From the NCBI GenBank assembly GCA_964544305.1, contig CAZJAZ010000056.1, forward strand, positions 1-15,584: 15,584 bases of DNA. Direction: 5' to 3'. Made by a program: the position numbers and the translations under genes. Of the stretch, positions 1 through 7,134 are shown one piece after another. This stretch comes from JAFDWI01 sp964544305. Its GTDB lineage: Bacteria; Actinomycetota; Acidimicrobiia; Acidimicrobiales; Iamiaceae. Each line of letters begins with the position of its first letter. Position 1 is the stretch's first letter. The notes under the pieces are model-generated. The model searched no databases. It was not told where the DNA came from and saw only the letters and a program-made list of their open reading frames with translations.

Positions 1-1919
1 AATCGGTGACCCTTCCCGCAGGAAATCACACCAACATGACCTACTACGGCAATAGTGAAACTGCTACAAACCCATGCGTTACCGGGTCGCCGTCAGTGGA
101 TCAACGCGGCGCACTGAAAATTATGACCGGCCCTGATGGGCTTGTCACCCAGTACGTTTATGATGATGCGGGCCGACCGGTAGCAACGAAACGCCCGGGC
201 GACACAAACTGGACATGCCAAACCTACGATGACCGTGGCCGACCTGTGACCCAAACGTTGCGCGACAACTCAACGGTCACGGTCACCTACGGCGCGAACA
301 ACAACCCGATGGAAACAGATGTGACCTCTACGGCGGGAACGATCCGCCAGTCGGTCGATCTTGATGGTCAGGTGAACGGTTATGGCGATGTGTGGGGCAA
401 GATTACGTTCAGCCTCTATAACACTGCTGGTGACTTGACTGAGACCGCTGGTAACAATGGCACCCTTGTTTATAGTGTCGACCCGGCAGGCTTAGTCACC
501 TCAGAGTCATGGAACGGGCTCATTGTGGCCGTTCCCGCGTACAACACTGCAGGCGAAATGACCTCAGTTTCATACCCTGCCGCTGACGCAACACACGGTG
601 GTAACGGAACCACGGTCACACTTACTACGGGCTCGGCGGGATTGCCGACAGCAGTTTCAGTCTCAGGCCCTGGCGGGCTGATCACGTCTGACTCGGTCGT
701 GCGCGGCCAAGATGGTCGAGTGCTCACCGATACGGTAGATGGCGCTGGCACACCAACTTTCACGTATTCCTATGATGACGCAGGCCGGCTCGTACAAGCC
801 GTTGTGCCAGGTAAGACGTTGGATTACGGGTTTGGTGCGACGGTTGGTTGTGGTTCGGGGTCGGGTGTGTTGACGAATCCGGGTGCGAATAGTGACCGAA
901 CATCGTTGACAACGACACCGAATGGTGGGTCGCCCACGACGTTCCATTACTGCTATGGCACCGGTGATCAGTTGTTGTCGTCAACAGACCCCAGTGTTGG
1001 CACGATTGCCTATGATTCGCATGGTGAAACGACATCGATTCATGGTGAAACCCATTCCTATGACGTGACGGGTGCTCACACTGGCACGGTGAAAGGCACA
1101 ACCAATGTGTCTTATGTGCGTGACGCGACCGGTCGGATTGTTGAACGTGATCTCAATGGTTCAGCCACGGGCAGGTATTCGTTTGGAGGACCAACCGATG
1201 CATCGAGCGCAGTGTTGAACTCTTCGAATGTGTTAGTTGCCTCGACAATTGCGTTGCCTGGTGGGGTGATGCTCACTCAACAAGCATCGGGGGATGTGTG
1301 GTCGTATACGAATGTGCACGGTGACGTGACCGCGACAGCCAATAGTACGGGTGTGAAACAAGGTGCGACAGTGCTGTCGGATCCGTTCGGGAACAATTTG
1401 TCTGGCACACCAGCAGACAATCAGCCAGGCAACATGGATGATCAATGGCTTGGCGGGCCACAACGCCAAACCGAACACGAAACCGGGCTCTCACCCATCA
1501 TCGAAATGGGAGCACGACAATACGACCCCACCACCGGCCGATTCCTCACAATCGACCCAATACCCGGCGGATCAGCCAACCAATACGACTACACCAACCA
1601 AGACCCTGTTAACAACGTCGATTTGGACGGCCTCAAGTGTTGGAGCTGTGCACTTCATCACCTGGTGTCCTTCGGAAAAGCAACTGCAAAGTACTTGTGG
1701 AGCACGGCCCGAAGCCTTTGGAACGGCAAACCGGGTCTTTGGTTTAGAGCAATGTGGGTTGGATTTGCATTGGCTGTTGCTCTCAATTCGATTGAGCCTG
1801 CATGCGCAACTATATCGACTGGAATCGGTGCAGCGATATGTGCCGTTGTTATATTTGGTGCAATACAGACAGCACTAGAATATAAGCGCCTTGTAGACAA
1901 GGCTCTCGGGCGAGACTAG
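1..1919 (+). CDS. RHS/YD-repeat protein, C-terminal part (5' end outside window)
   Basis: The reading frame is open from the window edge, so the visible 637 residues (counted from a GTG at 6) are only the C-terminal part of a larger protein. YD-type repeats are recognisable, for example YVYDDAGRPVATKRPG near residue 50 and YSYDDAGRLVQAVVPG near 255. The RHS-associated core follows at about 502-542, with GARQYDPTTGRFLTIDP and then the QYDYTNQDPVNNVDLDG signature. In this family the YD shell encloses a variable C-terminal toxin that is released after the core. Here the variable part is 95 residues (543-637) and hydrophobic. The gene ends in TAG two bases before a small membrane-protein gene. 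The family and the C-terminal boundary are clear. How the protein is secreted and what it targets cannot be judged without the missing N-terminus. Confidence 0.9.
   Translation, partial: SVTLPAGNHTNMTYYGNSETATNPCVTGSPSVDQRGALKIMTGPDGLVTQYVYDDAGRPVATKRPGDTNWTCQTYDDRGRPVTQTLRDNSTVTVTYGANNNPMETDVTSTAGTIRQSVDLDGQVNGYGDVWGKITFSLYNTAGDLTETAGNNGTLVYSVDPAGLVTSESWNGLIVAVPAYNTAGEMTSVSYPAADATHGGNGTTVTLTTGSAGLPTAVSVSGPGGLITSDSVVRGQDGRVLTDTVDGAGTPTFTYSYDDAGRLVQAVVPGKTLDYGFGATVGCGSGSGVLTNPGANSDRTSLTTTPNGGSPTTFHYCYGTGDQLLSSTDPSVGTIAYDSHGETTSIHGETHSYDVTGAHTGTVKGTTNVSYVRDATGRIVERDLNGSATGRYSFGGPTDASSAVLNSSNVLVASTIALPGGVMLTQQASGDVWSYTNVHGDVTATANSTGVKQGATVLSDPFGNNLSGTPADNQPGNMDDQWLGGPQRQTEHETGLSPIIEMGARQYDPTTGRFLTIDPIPGGSANQYDYTNQDPVNNVDLDGLKCWSCALHHLVSFGKATAKYLWSTARSLWNGKPGLWFRAMWVGFALAVALNSIEPACATISTGIGAAICAVVIFGAIQTALEYKRLVDKALGRD
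1632..1916 (+). other. Variable C-terminal tip of the RHS protein, putative membrane-active toxin
   Basis: This stretch encodes residues 543-637, immediately after the DLDG that closes the RHS core. It starts with a CWSC pair and an aromatic, basic amphipathic stretch. Two hydrophobic segments follow at about 578-596 and 603-621, and the end is charged (YKRLVDKALGRD). I recognise no nuclease, deaminase or peptidase motif. By analogy with polymorphic toxins, a tip with membrane segments next to a membrane-protein gene suggests a membrane-disrupting toxin. That is inference. It could also be a degenerate tip or a membrane anchor. Confidence 0.5.
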
Positions 1920-1921
1920 TA

Positions 1922-2269
1922 ATGTCTGTGAAAACCATCTTTCGCTCAAACCTTGCTTGGCTTTTCCTGGCCTTAGCGGTTAGCATGTTTATACTTAGCT
2001 TGACGTTCGGCCAATCTAGCTTTCTTTCTCTTCTTACTCTGACCTGCGGCTTGGTGCTCACCAATGCAGCTTCCCGAGTTGTAAACAATAATGGACTCAC
2101 GCGAGCAATACCACTTGACGTTCGAAAAAGTAAATTGGCGGTGTTGCTTGGTTTTTTAACTATCGCACTTATGGCAATTGGGATGGGAATCAACAACAAA
2201 CCGCTGCTGGTTATCACCGTAATTTTGTGGCCAGTTATCGTGAGTTTAGAAATCTTTCGCCGCCGATGA
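1922..2269 (+). CDS. Small four-helix membrane protein, putative immunity protein for the RHS tip
   Basis: This 115-residue protein is not one I recognise by family. It has four hydrophobic segments, at about residues 11-28, 33-50, 72-88 and 92-110. A positively charged loop (DVRKSK) lies before the third, and the C-terminus is basic (FRRR), so it is an integral membrane protein. The ATG lies two bases after the RHS stop codon and has no convincing Shine-Dalgarno, which suggests translational coupling. The position directly behind the variable RHS tip, and the lower GC content shared with it, fit an immunity gene. The membrane location would match a toxin acting on membranes. The gene call is good; the immunity role is inferred only from position and topology. 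Confidence 0.7.
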   Translation: MSVKTIFRSNLAWLFLALAVSMFILSLTFGQSSFLSLLTLTCGLVLTNAASRVVNNNGLTRAIPLDVRKSKLAVLLGFLTIALMAIGMGINNKPLLVITVILWPVIVSLEIFRRR

Positions 2270-2381
2270 TAAATTGGGAAATCAGCCTTATCCAGGGTGA
2301 GTTCCAACGGCCGGGGGCACGGTCCGGCGTATGTGCCGGTGTAAGAGTCCCTTTACCGTCCGTCGGGTATACAAGGATGTA

Positions 2382-2684
2382 ATGTGGGCCGTTGTCGACG
2401 CTACCGCAACCGCCAATAGTGTGGGGGTGGACGAGTTCGATCCAGATAACAGTGCCGCCAACGCCCGGAAACATGGCATCGACTTCGTCGCCGCACAGCA
2501 ACTCTGGATTGACACAGACCGAATCGAGATTCCGGCCCGTACTCTCGATGAATCGCGCTGGATGGTCACTGGCCAAATTACAGGCGTCACATATTCGGCA
2601 ATCTTCACCTACCGATCGGGCAAGGTCAGATTGATATCGGTGCGTCGGTCACGCAAGGAGGAATCCGCAATCTATGAAGGCTGA
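2382..2684 (+). CDS. brnT: BrnT-family toxin of a type II toxin-antitoxin pair
   Basis: The 100-residue product carries the BrnT pattern: FDPDNSAANARKHGIDF near residues 19-35, then an LDESRWMVTGQI-type central strand, and RLISVRRSRKEE near 83-94. BrnT proteins are small RelE-fold ribonucleases, and the toxin gene precedes the antitoxin gene, as here. I chose the ATG at 2382 because AAGG (2373-2376) lies five bases upstream. The family usually starts close to the FD/WD motif, so a shorter product from GTG 2421 or 2427 is possible, but neither has a visible ribosome-binding site. The 3' end overlaps the antitoxin gene by 11 bases, so the two are translationally linked. The family assignment is solid; the start is moderately certain. 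Confidence 0.82.
   Translation: MWAVVDATATANSVGVDEFDPDNSAANARKHGIDFVAAQQLWIDTDRIEIPARTLDESRWMVTGQITGVTYSAIFTYRSGKVRLISVRRSRKEESAIYEG
2655..2661 (+). promoter_or_regulatory. Strong Shine-Dalgarno for the antitoxin gene, inside brnT
   Basis: AAGGAGG lies within the toxin reading frame, twelve bases before the antitoxin ATG at 2674. It is one of the best ribosome-binding sites in the window. It would let the antitoxin be made at a high rate relative to the toxin. Confidence 0.6.
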
Positions 2685-2910
2685 ACAATTCGACAACAAA
2701 TTCGATCAAGGGAACGACGTCACCGGCGAACTTGACATCGACAAAGCACAGCGCCCCGGACGTCAGCAGCGTCGTGTGAACGTCGATTTTCCAACTTGGA
2801 TGGTTGAGGCGCTTGACAACGAAGCACGCCGCCTTGGGGTCACCCGCCAATCGATCATCAAAGTTTGGATCGCCGAACGCCTCGAGCACGCTGATCCACC
2901 CGCCGCCTGA
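2674..2910 (+). CDS. brnA: BrnA/CopG-like ribbon-helix-helix antitoxin
   Basis: The 78-residue protein has a charged, probably flexible N-terminus (about 1-30). A ribbon-helix-helix DNA-binding domain follows at about 33-70: the strand RRVNVDFPTWMVEALDNEA, then RLGVTRQSIIKVWIAERL. BrnA antitoxins normally bind BrnT with one half and repress their own promoter through the ribbon-helix-helix. Here the domain sits towards the C-terminus, as in BrnA. The ATG at 2674 overlaps the toxin stop by 11 bases and is served by the AAGGAGG at 2655-2661. The antitoxin role follows from the partner gene as much as from this short sequence. Confidence 0.82.
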   Translation: MKAEQFDNKFDQGNDVTGELDIDKAQRPGRQQRRVNVDFPTWMVEALDNEARRLGVTRQSIIKVWIAERLEHADPPAA

Positions 2911-2977
2911 TCAGTCGCGGCCACCCTCACAGGTTGAAACCTTCGATGTGAGGATTTGTTTACGTGCTGGTGACGGG

Positions 2978-2989
2978 GTGGCAAGCCAC
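2978..2989. promoter_or_regulatory. Short inverted repeat upstream of nirB, possible operator
   Basis: The 12-bp dyad GTGGC-AA-GCCAC ends 17 bases before the proposed -10 hexamer of nirB, which is where a -35 element would lie. No good -35 hexamer is visible, so an activator site is conceivable, for example for NnaR or GlnR. The arms are only five bases long and could be chance in GC-rich DNA. Confidence 0.3.
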
Positions 2990-3006
2990 GGGAAATCTGG
3001 CGTCTT

Positions 3007-3012
3007 TATCGT
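3007..3012 (+). promoter_or_regulatory. Proposed -10 hexamer for leaderless nirBD transcript
   Basis: TATCGT fits the actinobacterial TANNNT -10 pattern. It is followed by six bases and the nirB ATG at 3019, with no Shine-Dalgarno between. Transcription would start at or next to the A of the ATG. Confidence 0.4.
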
Positions 3013-3018
3013 GCGTGC

Positions 3019-5556
3019 ATGGAATTACGCAGGCTCGTCGTCGTCGGCAATGGAATGGTCGGTCAACGACTTCTCCAATCGCTACACGAAAACTCGCCCG
3101 ATAACTGGACAATCGACGTCTTTGGGGCAGAACCGTGGGCAGCGTATGACCGGGTGCACCTGTCGTCCTATCTCGAAGGCGCAACGATTGATGACCTGAC
3201 CCTGTGTTCACCCGAAGTTGCGAACGATCCGACCATTCGAGTGCACGTCGGCGAACACGTCACCGAGATCGACCGTGACACCAAACGAATCACAACCGAA
3301 AACGGTCGCAGTTGTGACTACGACACGCTGGTACTTGCGACCGGCTCGATTCCATTCATTCCTCCGATTCCAGGTCACCACTTGGCGGGCGTGTTTCCCT
3401 ATCGCACGATCAGCGACCTCGATGACCTGCGAGCCGCGGCAAACAACGCACAAGCAGGCATCGTGATCGGTGGCGGTCTGCTCGGTTTGGAAGCTGCGAA
3501 CGCGTTGCGAGCACTCGGGTTGCACGCAACCGTCGTCGAGATCGCACCCCGGCTCATGCCCCAACAACTCGATGGTCTCTCGGGTGAAGCGCTCGTAGGG
3601 CACATCACCGCGCAAGGCATCGATGTGGTGGTCGGCGAGCCAATCCGAGCATTCTCAGGTAACGAATCCGGTGTGACCGGGGTGCGTTTTGAAAACGGTA
3701 CAAACCTCGATGCACAGATCATTGTGGTAGCCGCCGGAGTGCGCCCTGACGATGCGCTCGCCCGTGATGCTGGCTTAACCGTTGGCCCTCGCGGTGGGGT
3801 GGTGATCAACGAGAACTGTGAAACGAGCGACCCAAACATTTACGCGATCGGTGAATGCGTATCGCTGAGCGGCGCCCTCTTTGGTCTGGTCGCACCCGGT
3901 TACGACATGGCCGATGTTGTTGCAAACCGGCTGTGTGGCGGCGAATCCACCTTCACGTCCCAAGACGTGCCCACACGCCTCAAACTGCTCGGAGTTGACG
4001 TCGCCGTCTTCGGTGACGTCCATGCAACGACGCCAGGTGCCCAGGTGCTCACCTGGCATGACCAAGTCAACGGGATCGTCAAACGCACGGTCCTTGATGC
4101 AACTGCAGCCAGTGTCATCGGTGGCTCATTCGTCGGCGACGCAGAAGGCTACTTAGAACTCCTCGCCCAGTCACGCAGCAGCGAGCCATTACCCGAACGC
4201 CTCGAAAGTCTCTTATTGGCTGCAGCCGCAGCATCTGGCGAACTCGATTCTGGGACGATGAGCGATGCGACCCTGGTGTGCACGTGCAACAACGTGACGG
4301 CAGGCCAAATCGTTGATGCGGTTCGTTCGGGATGCATGAGCGCCGCGGATGTCAAAGCCGCGACACGTGCGGGAAGCACCTGTGGCAGTTGCGTTCCCCT
4401 TGTCAAACGCATTGTTGACACCGAACTCGAACGCCAAGGCGTCAGCGTCGACAAGACCTTGTGTCCGCACTTTGCCCACACTCGACAAGAACTCGTTGAC
4501 ATTGTGCGACGTGAACACATCACCACATTTCAAGCGCTCCTTGCAGGTTGGGGACAAGGTCACGGTTGTGCAATTTGTCGACCTGCGGTGGCATCCATCC
4601 TTGCGTCACTCTGGAACGAGCACGTCCTTGCGAGCGAACACTTTGGTTTGCAAGACACCAACGATCGCTTTCTCGCCAACATTCAACGCGACGGCACGTA
4701 CTCGGTCGTGCCACGAATCCCCGGTGGTGAGATCTCGGCTGAGAAGCTCATTGTCATTGGCGAAGTCGCCAAAACATTCGATTTGTATGTGAAGATCACC
4801 GGTGGCCAACGCATCGACCTACTTGGCGCGCGCGTCGATCAGCTTCCCGCAATCTGGAAACAACTCATCGACGCCGGTTTCGAATCGGGGCACGCCTATG
4901 GAAAAGCGCTCCGCACCGTCAAGTCATGCGTCGGGTCGACCTGGTGCCGATACGGCGTCCAGGATTCGACTTCACTCGCCGTCGAACTCGAGTTGCGCTA
5001 CCGAGGACTGCGCTCCCCCCACAAACTTAAATCAGCCGTTTCAGGCTGTGCCCGTGAATGTGCCGAAGCGCAAAGCAAAGACTTTGGCGTGCTTGCAACC
5101 GAGGCAGGTTGGAACCTGTATGTGGGTGGCAATGGTGGGATGCGGCCGCGCCACGGTGAACTCTTAGCCGAGAACCTTGACACCGAATCGTTGATCCGCA
5201 CAATCGACCGATTCTTGATGTACTACATCCGAGACGCCGAACCCTTAGAGCGCACATCGACATGGATCGAACGCATCGACGGTGGCATCGACCATGTTCG
5301 CTCCGTTGTTGTCGACGACTCGAAAAGGATCGGCGCAGAACTCGAAGCCGAGATGGCCCGAACCCTTGGCCGCTATGAGTGCGAATGGAAAGCGGTCCTT
5401 GCGTCCCCCGAAGCGCTCACTCGCTTCAATCACTTTGTCAACGTCGACCAGTCCGATCCGGGTTTGGCGCACCGGACCGAACGAGGACAACGCGTCCCCG
5501 CACAAGCCGCATCAACATCCAACGTTGCCGTACTTATTCGACGAGGTGCGAAATGA
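3019..5556 (+). CDS. nirB: Nitrite reductase [NAD(P)H] large subunit NirB
   Basis: The 845-residue cytoplasmic protein has the full NirB layout. An FAD/NAD(P)H-binding reductase module comes first, with dinucleotide motifs GNGMVG at 10-15 and GGGLLG at 151-156. A BFD-like [2Fe-2S] module follows with Cys421, Cys423, Cys455 and Cys458. Next are the CPHFAHTRQEL and GHGCAICRPA region and the nitrite/sulfite reductase domains. The siroheme-[4Fe-4S] ligands are visible as Cys637 and Cys643 (SCVGSTWC) and Cys677 and Cys681 (GCAREC). The enzyme passes electrons from NAD(P)H to nitrite in a six-electron reduction to ammonium. Length is normal for the family. The ATG was chosen because the first Rossmann strand begins four residues later. 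The stop overlaps the nirD start (ATGA), so the two form one operon. Confidence 0.97.
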   Translation: MELRRLVVVGNGMVGQRLLQSLHENSPDNWTIDVFGAEPWAAYDRVHLSSYLEGATIDDLTLCSPEVANDPTIRVHVGEHVTEIDRDTKRITTENGRSCDYDTLVLATGSIPFIPPIPGHHLAGVFPYRTISDLDDLRAAANNAQAGIVIGGGLLGLEAANALRALGLHATVVEIAPRLMPQQLDGLSGEALVGHITAQGIDVVVGEPIRAFSGNESGVTGVRFENGTNLDAQIIVVAAGVRPDDALARDAGLTVGPRGGVVINENCETSDPNIYAIGECVSLSGALFGLVAPGYDMADVVANRLCGGESTFTSQDVPTRLKLLGVDVAVFGDVHATTPGAQVLTWHDQVNGIVKRTVLDATAASVIGGSFVGDAEGYLELLAQSRSSEPLPERLESLLLAAAAASGELDSGTMSDATLVCTCNNVTAGQIVDAVRSGCMSAADVKAATRAGSTCGSCVPLVKRIVDTELERQGVSVDKTLCPHFAHTRQELVDIVRREHITTFQALLAGWGQGHGCAICRPAVASILASLWNEHVLASEHFGLQDTNDRFLANIQRDGTYSVVPRIPGGEISAEKLIVIGEVAKTFDLYVKITGGQRIDLLGARVDQLPAIWKQLIDAGFESGHAYGKALRTVKSCVGSTWCRYGVQDSTSLAVELELRYRGLRSPHKLKSAVSGCARECAEAQSKDFGVLATEAGWNLYVGGNGGMRPRHGELLAENLDTESLIRTIDRFLMYYIRDAEPLERTSTWIERIDGGIDHVRSVVVDDSKRIGAELEAEMARTLGRYECEWKAVLASPEALTRFNHFVNVDQSDPGLAHRTERGQRVPAQAASTSNVAVLIRRGAK

Positions 5557-5969
5557 CCATCACGCTTGCTCCAATACGTGACGACCGAGACGGTGACGCC
5601 GTGTTGCGTGCCCGCATTCAACGCCCAGTTCCGGGCAGTGTCGATTGGGTGAGCGTCTGCCCACTCGATTGGATCGTGCCCGAAAGCGGTGTCGCCGCCA
5701 TGGTGAACGGCATACAAGTCGCCGTTTTCCGTTGCGTGGACGGTCGCCTGTTCGCGCTCGACAACCTCGACCCTTTCGCCCAGGTTCACGTGCTCTCACG
5801 AGGCATTATCGGTGACGTTGACGGCGAACCGTGCGTGTACTCGCCCATGTACAAGCACGCGTTCTCACTTGCAACAGGCCAATGCTTGGGTCAACCAGAA
5901 CAGTCCGTGACTGCCTTTCCGGTGCGACTCGTCAATGGCATTGTGTTTGTGGGTTGCTGGTTGCGGTGA
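5553..5969 (+). CDS. nirD: Nitrite reductase small subunit NirD
   Basis: The 138-residue protein has a Rieske-like fold, and its WVSVCPLDWIVPESGVAAMVNG start (from residue 32) is typical of NirD. The sites where Rieske proteins carry Cys-x-His and Cys-x-x-His are instead LDNLDPFAQVHV (about 69-80) and YSPMYKHAFSL. The iron-sulfur ligands are therefore absent, as is usual for bacterial NirD. Its known role is as the second subunit needed for NADH-dependent nitrite reduction. I use the ATG at 5553, which overlaps the nirB stop by four bases, although the frame stays open further upstream. The last 38 bases overlap, on the opposite strand, the end of the NnaR-like gene. Confidence 0.94.
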   Translation: MTITLAPIRDDRDGDAVLRARIQRPVPGSVDWVSVCPLDWIVPESGVAAMVNGIQVAVFRCVDGRLFALDNLDPFAQVHVLSRGIIGDVDGEPCVYSPMYKHAFSLATGQCLGQPEQSVTAFPVRLVNGIVFVGCWLR

Positions 5970-7053
5970 TGGTGTAGCCACGGCGGGTCACCGTGCGAAT
6001 TGCTCCACCAACCGGTCCGAGTCGGTTGCGTAACCGGGCCACCGTCATCTCAACGGTGTGTTCGCTCGCTGCTCCCGGTCCCCAAACTTGCGTGATGAGA
6101 TCGGCTTTTGCCACGACCAGATTCCGGCGCTGCAAGAGCGCGGCAAGGACGCCGTGCTCTAAGGGAGGCAAGGGAACGGGCACGCCACCCACAACCGCAA
6201 GTGTCTGGCGGAGTTCGAGTTGCACACCATTTGCCCGCAAACTTTGGGGTGTTGAAAGATGATCGGCCAACGCGTCAATCATGGCGCCAAGGCGATGCCG
6301 TTCGGGAGTGACCGCGACTTTCCATCCTGTTTGTAACGCGGCTTGCCGACTGCTTGGGCCAACACAGGCAACGCTGATCGAGGTGGAAAACGCATGCGAC
6401 ACCTTCCTTGAAAGCCCCATGTCGTGGGCGAGCAGCGCCATGTGTTCAACCGCGGGTGCACTCGTGAACGTGATTGCGTCAAGACGCTGTTGCGAAGCGG
6501 CCTCAACAATCTGCTCGGCGTTTTGCGTGTCGACCGGGGCACACCACCGGTAGGTGGGCAACGAAACGATCGCAACGTCAAGCGTCGACAATGCACGGTC
6601 AATGTCGTTCGTTTCGCCTCCGTCATTTTGTACCGCAACCCGGCGAGCATTGGTGCAAACATGGCCAACGAGATCATCGAAATCAACGACGGTGCGAATC
6701 GACGATGACGCAAACCCAATTGCGAGCGCTTCACCGGTGGTTTTCGTTCCTCGACACAGAATCTGCGCGTTCTTGCACGCGGCCCGTAACGCGTTTCCTT
6801 TGCCACACGCATCGGCCGCGTCAAACAACGCACGTGCGCCGTAACTCGTGTGCAAGATGACCGTGTCGGGAGGTTCGTTGATCAACGTGTCGATGCCGCG
6901 TTCGAGTTCATCAAGATCGGCAGACAAAACAGACCGGAACATGGGGGCACAGCGAACGGTGGCACCGTGACGCTCAAGTAACACCGCTTGATCATTCCGG
7001 CGGTGATCCGCCGTCACCGCAATGACGGCACCACGCAATCGGAGGTCGCTCAT
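5932..7053 (-). CDS. nnaR: NnaR-like regulator: uroporphyrinogen-III-synthase-like domain fused to winged helix
   Basis: In this 373-residue protein, about residues 1-265 resemble HemD. The two-lobe pattern shows as GAVIAVTADHRR at the start, VILHTSYGARALF (65-77) and ITFTSAPAVEHM (194-205). About 275-366 form an OmpR/PhoB-type winged helix, with LPPLEHGVLAALLQRR, ADLITQVWG, HTVEMTVARLRNRLG and IRTVTRRGYTI. This fusion is known in actinobacteria as NnaR, which works with GlnR on nitrate/nitrite assimilation genes. A gene of this type also lies near nirBD in mycobacteria. The gene converges on nirD with 38 bp of overlap and diverges from modA across 81 bp, so it may control both units. Siroheme synthesis activity cannot be excluded. 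Assignment as regulator is likely; its targets are inferred. Confidence 0.88.
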   Translation of the reverse strand: MSDLRLRGAVIAVTADHRRNDQAVLLERHGATVRCAPMFRSVLSADLDELERGIDTLINEPPDTVILHTSYGARALFDAADACGKGNALRAACKNAQILCRGTKTTGEALAIGFASSSIRTVVDFDDLVGHVCTNARRVAVQNDGGETNDIDRALSTLDVAIVSLPTYRWCAPVDTQNAEQIVEAASQQRLDAITFTSAPAVEHMALLAHDMGLSRKVSHAFSTSISVACVGPSSRQAALQTGWKVAVTPERHRLGAMIDALADHLSTPQSLRANGVQLELRQTLAVVGGVPVPLPPLEHGVLAALLQRRNLVVAKADLITQVWGPGAASEHTVEMTVARLRNRLGPVGGAIRTVTRRGYTITATSNPQTQCH

Positions 7054-7121
7054 GGCATGAGATCGTGCCCGATTGATATGTCGGGGATGTTTCGGCCACG
7101 TGAACTTGCGCCATCGGTCGG

Positions 7122-7127
7122 TACCAT
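7122..7127 (+). promoter_or_regulatory. Proposed -10 hexamer for leaderless modABC-moaC transcript
   Basis: TACCAT (TANNNT pattern) lies seven bases before the modA ATG at 7135. No Shine-Dalgarno is present. GTGAAC at 7100-7105 is a weak candidate -35 at 16-base spacing. The site lies in the 81-bp gap shared with the divergent nnaR-like gene. Confidence 0.4.
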
Positions 7128-7134
7128 TGATGCG

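Noticed and set aside
2324..2339. Hairpin CCGGC-GTATGT-GCCGG between the membrane-protein gene and brnT
   Set aside because: The stem is only five bases with no T-run. It might be a weak terminator or a BrnA operator, but it is within chance expectation in GC-rich DNA.
2804..3211. Open frames on both strands across the antitoxin-nirB junction
   Set aside because: They span parts of brnA, the intergenic gap and the nirB start in the wrong frames and show no recognisable domain.
5553..5969. NirD as a true Rieske iron-sulfur protein
   Set aside because: The Cys-x-His and Cys-x-x-His ligands are missing. Rieske fold only, as is usual for bacterial NirD.
6279..6833. Minus-strand open frame of 184 codons within the NnaR-like gene
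   Set aside because: It lies in a different frame of the same strand as the well-supported regulator and has a basic, low-information composition.
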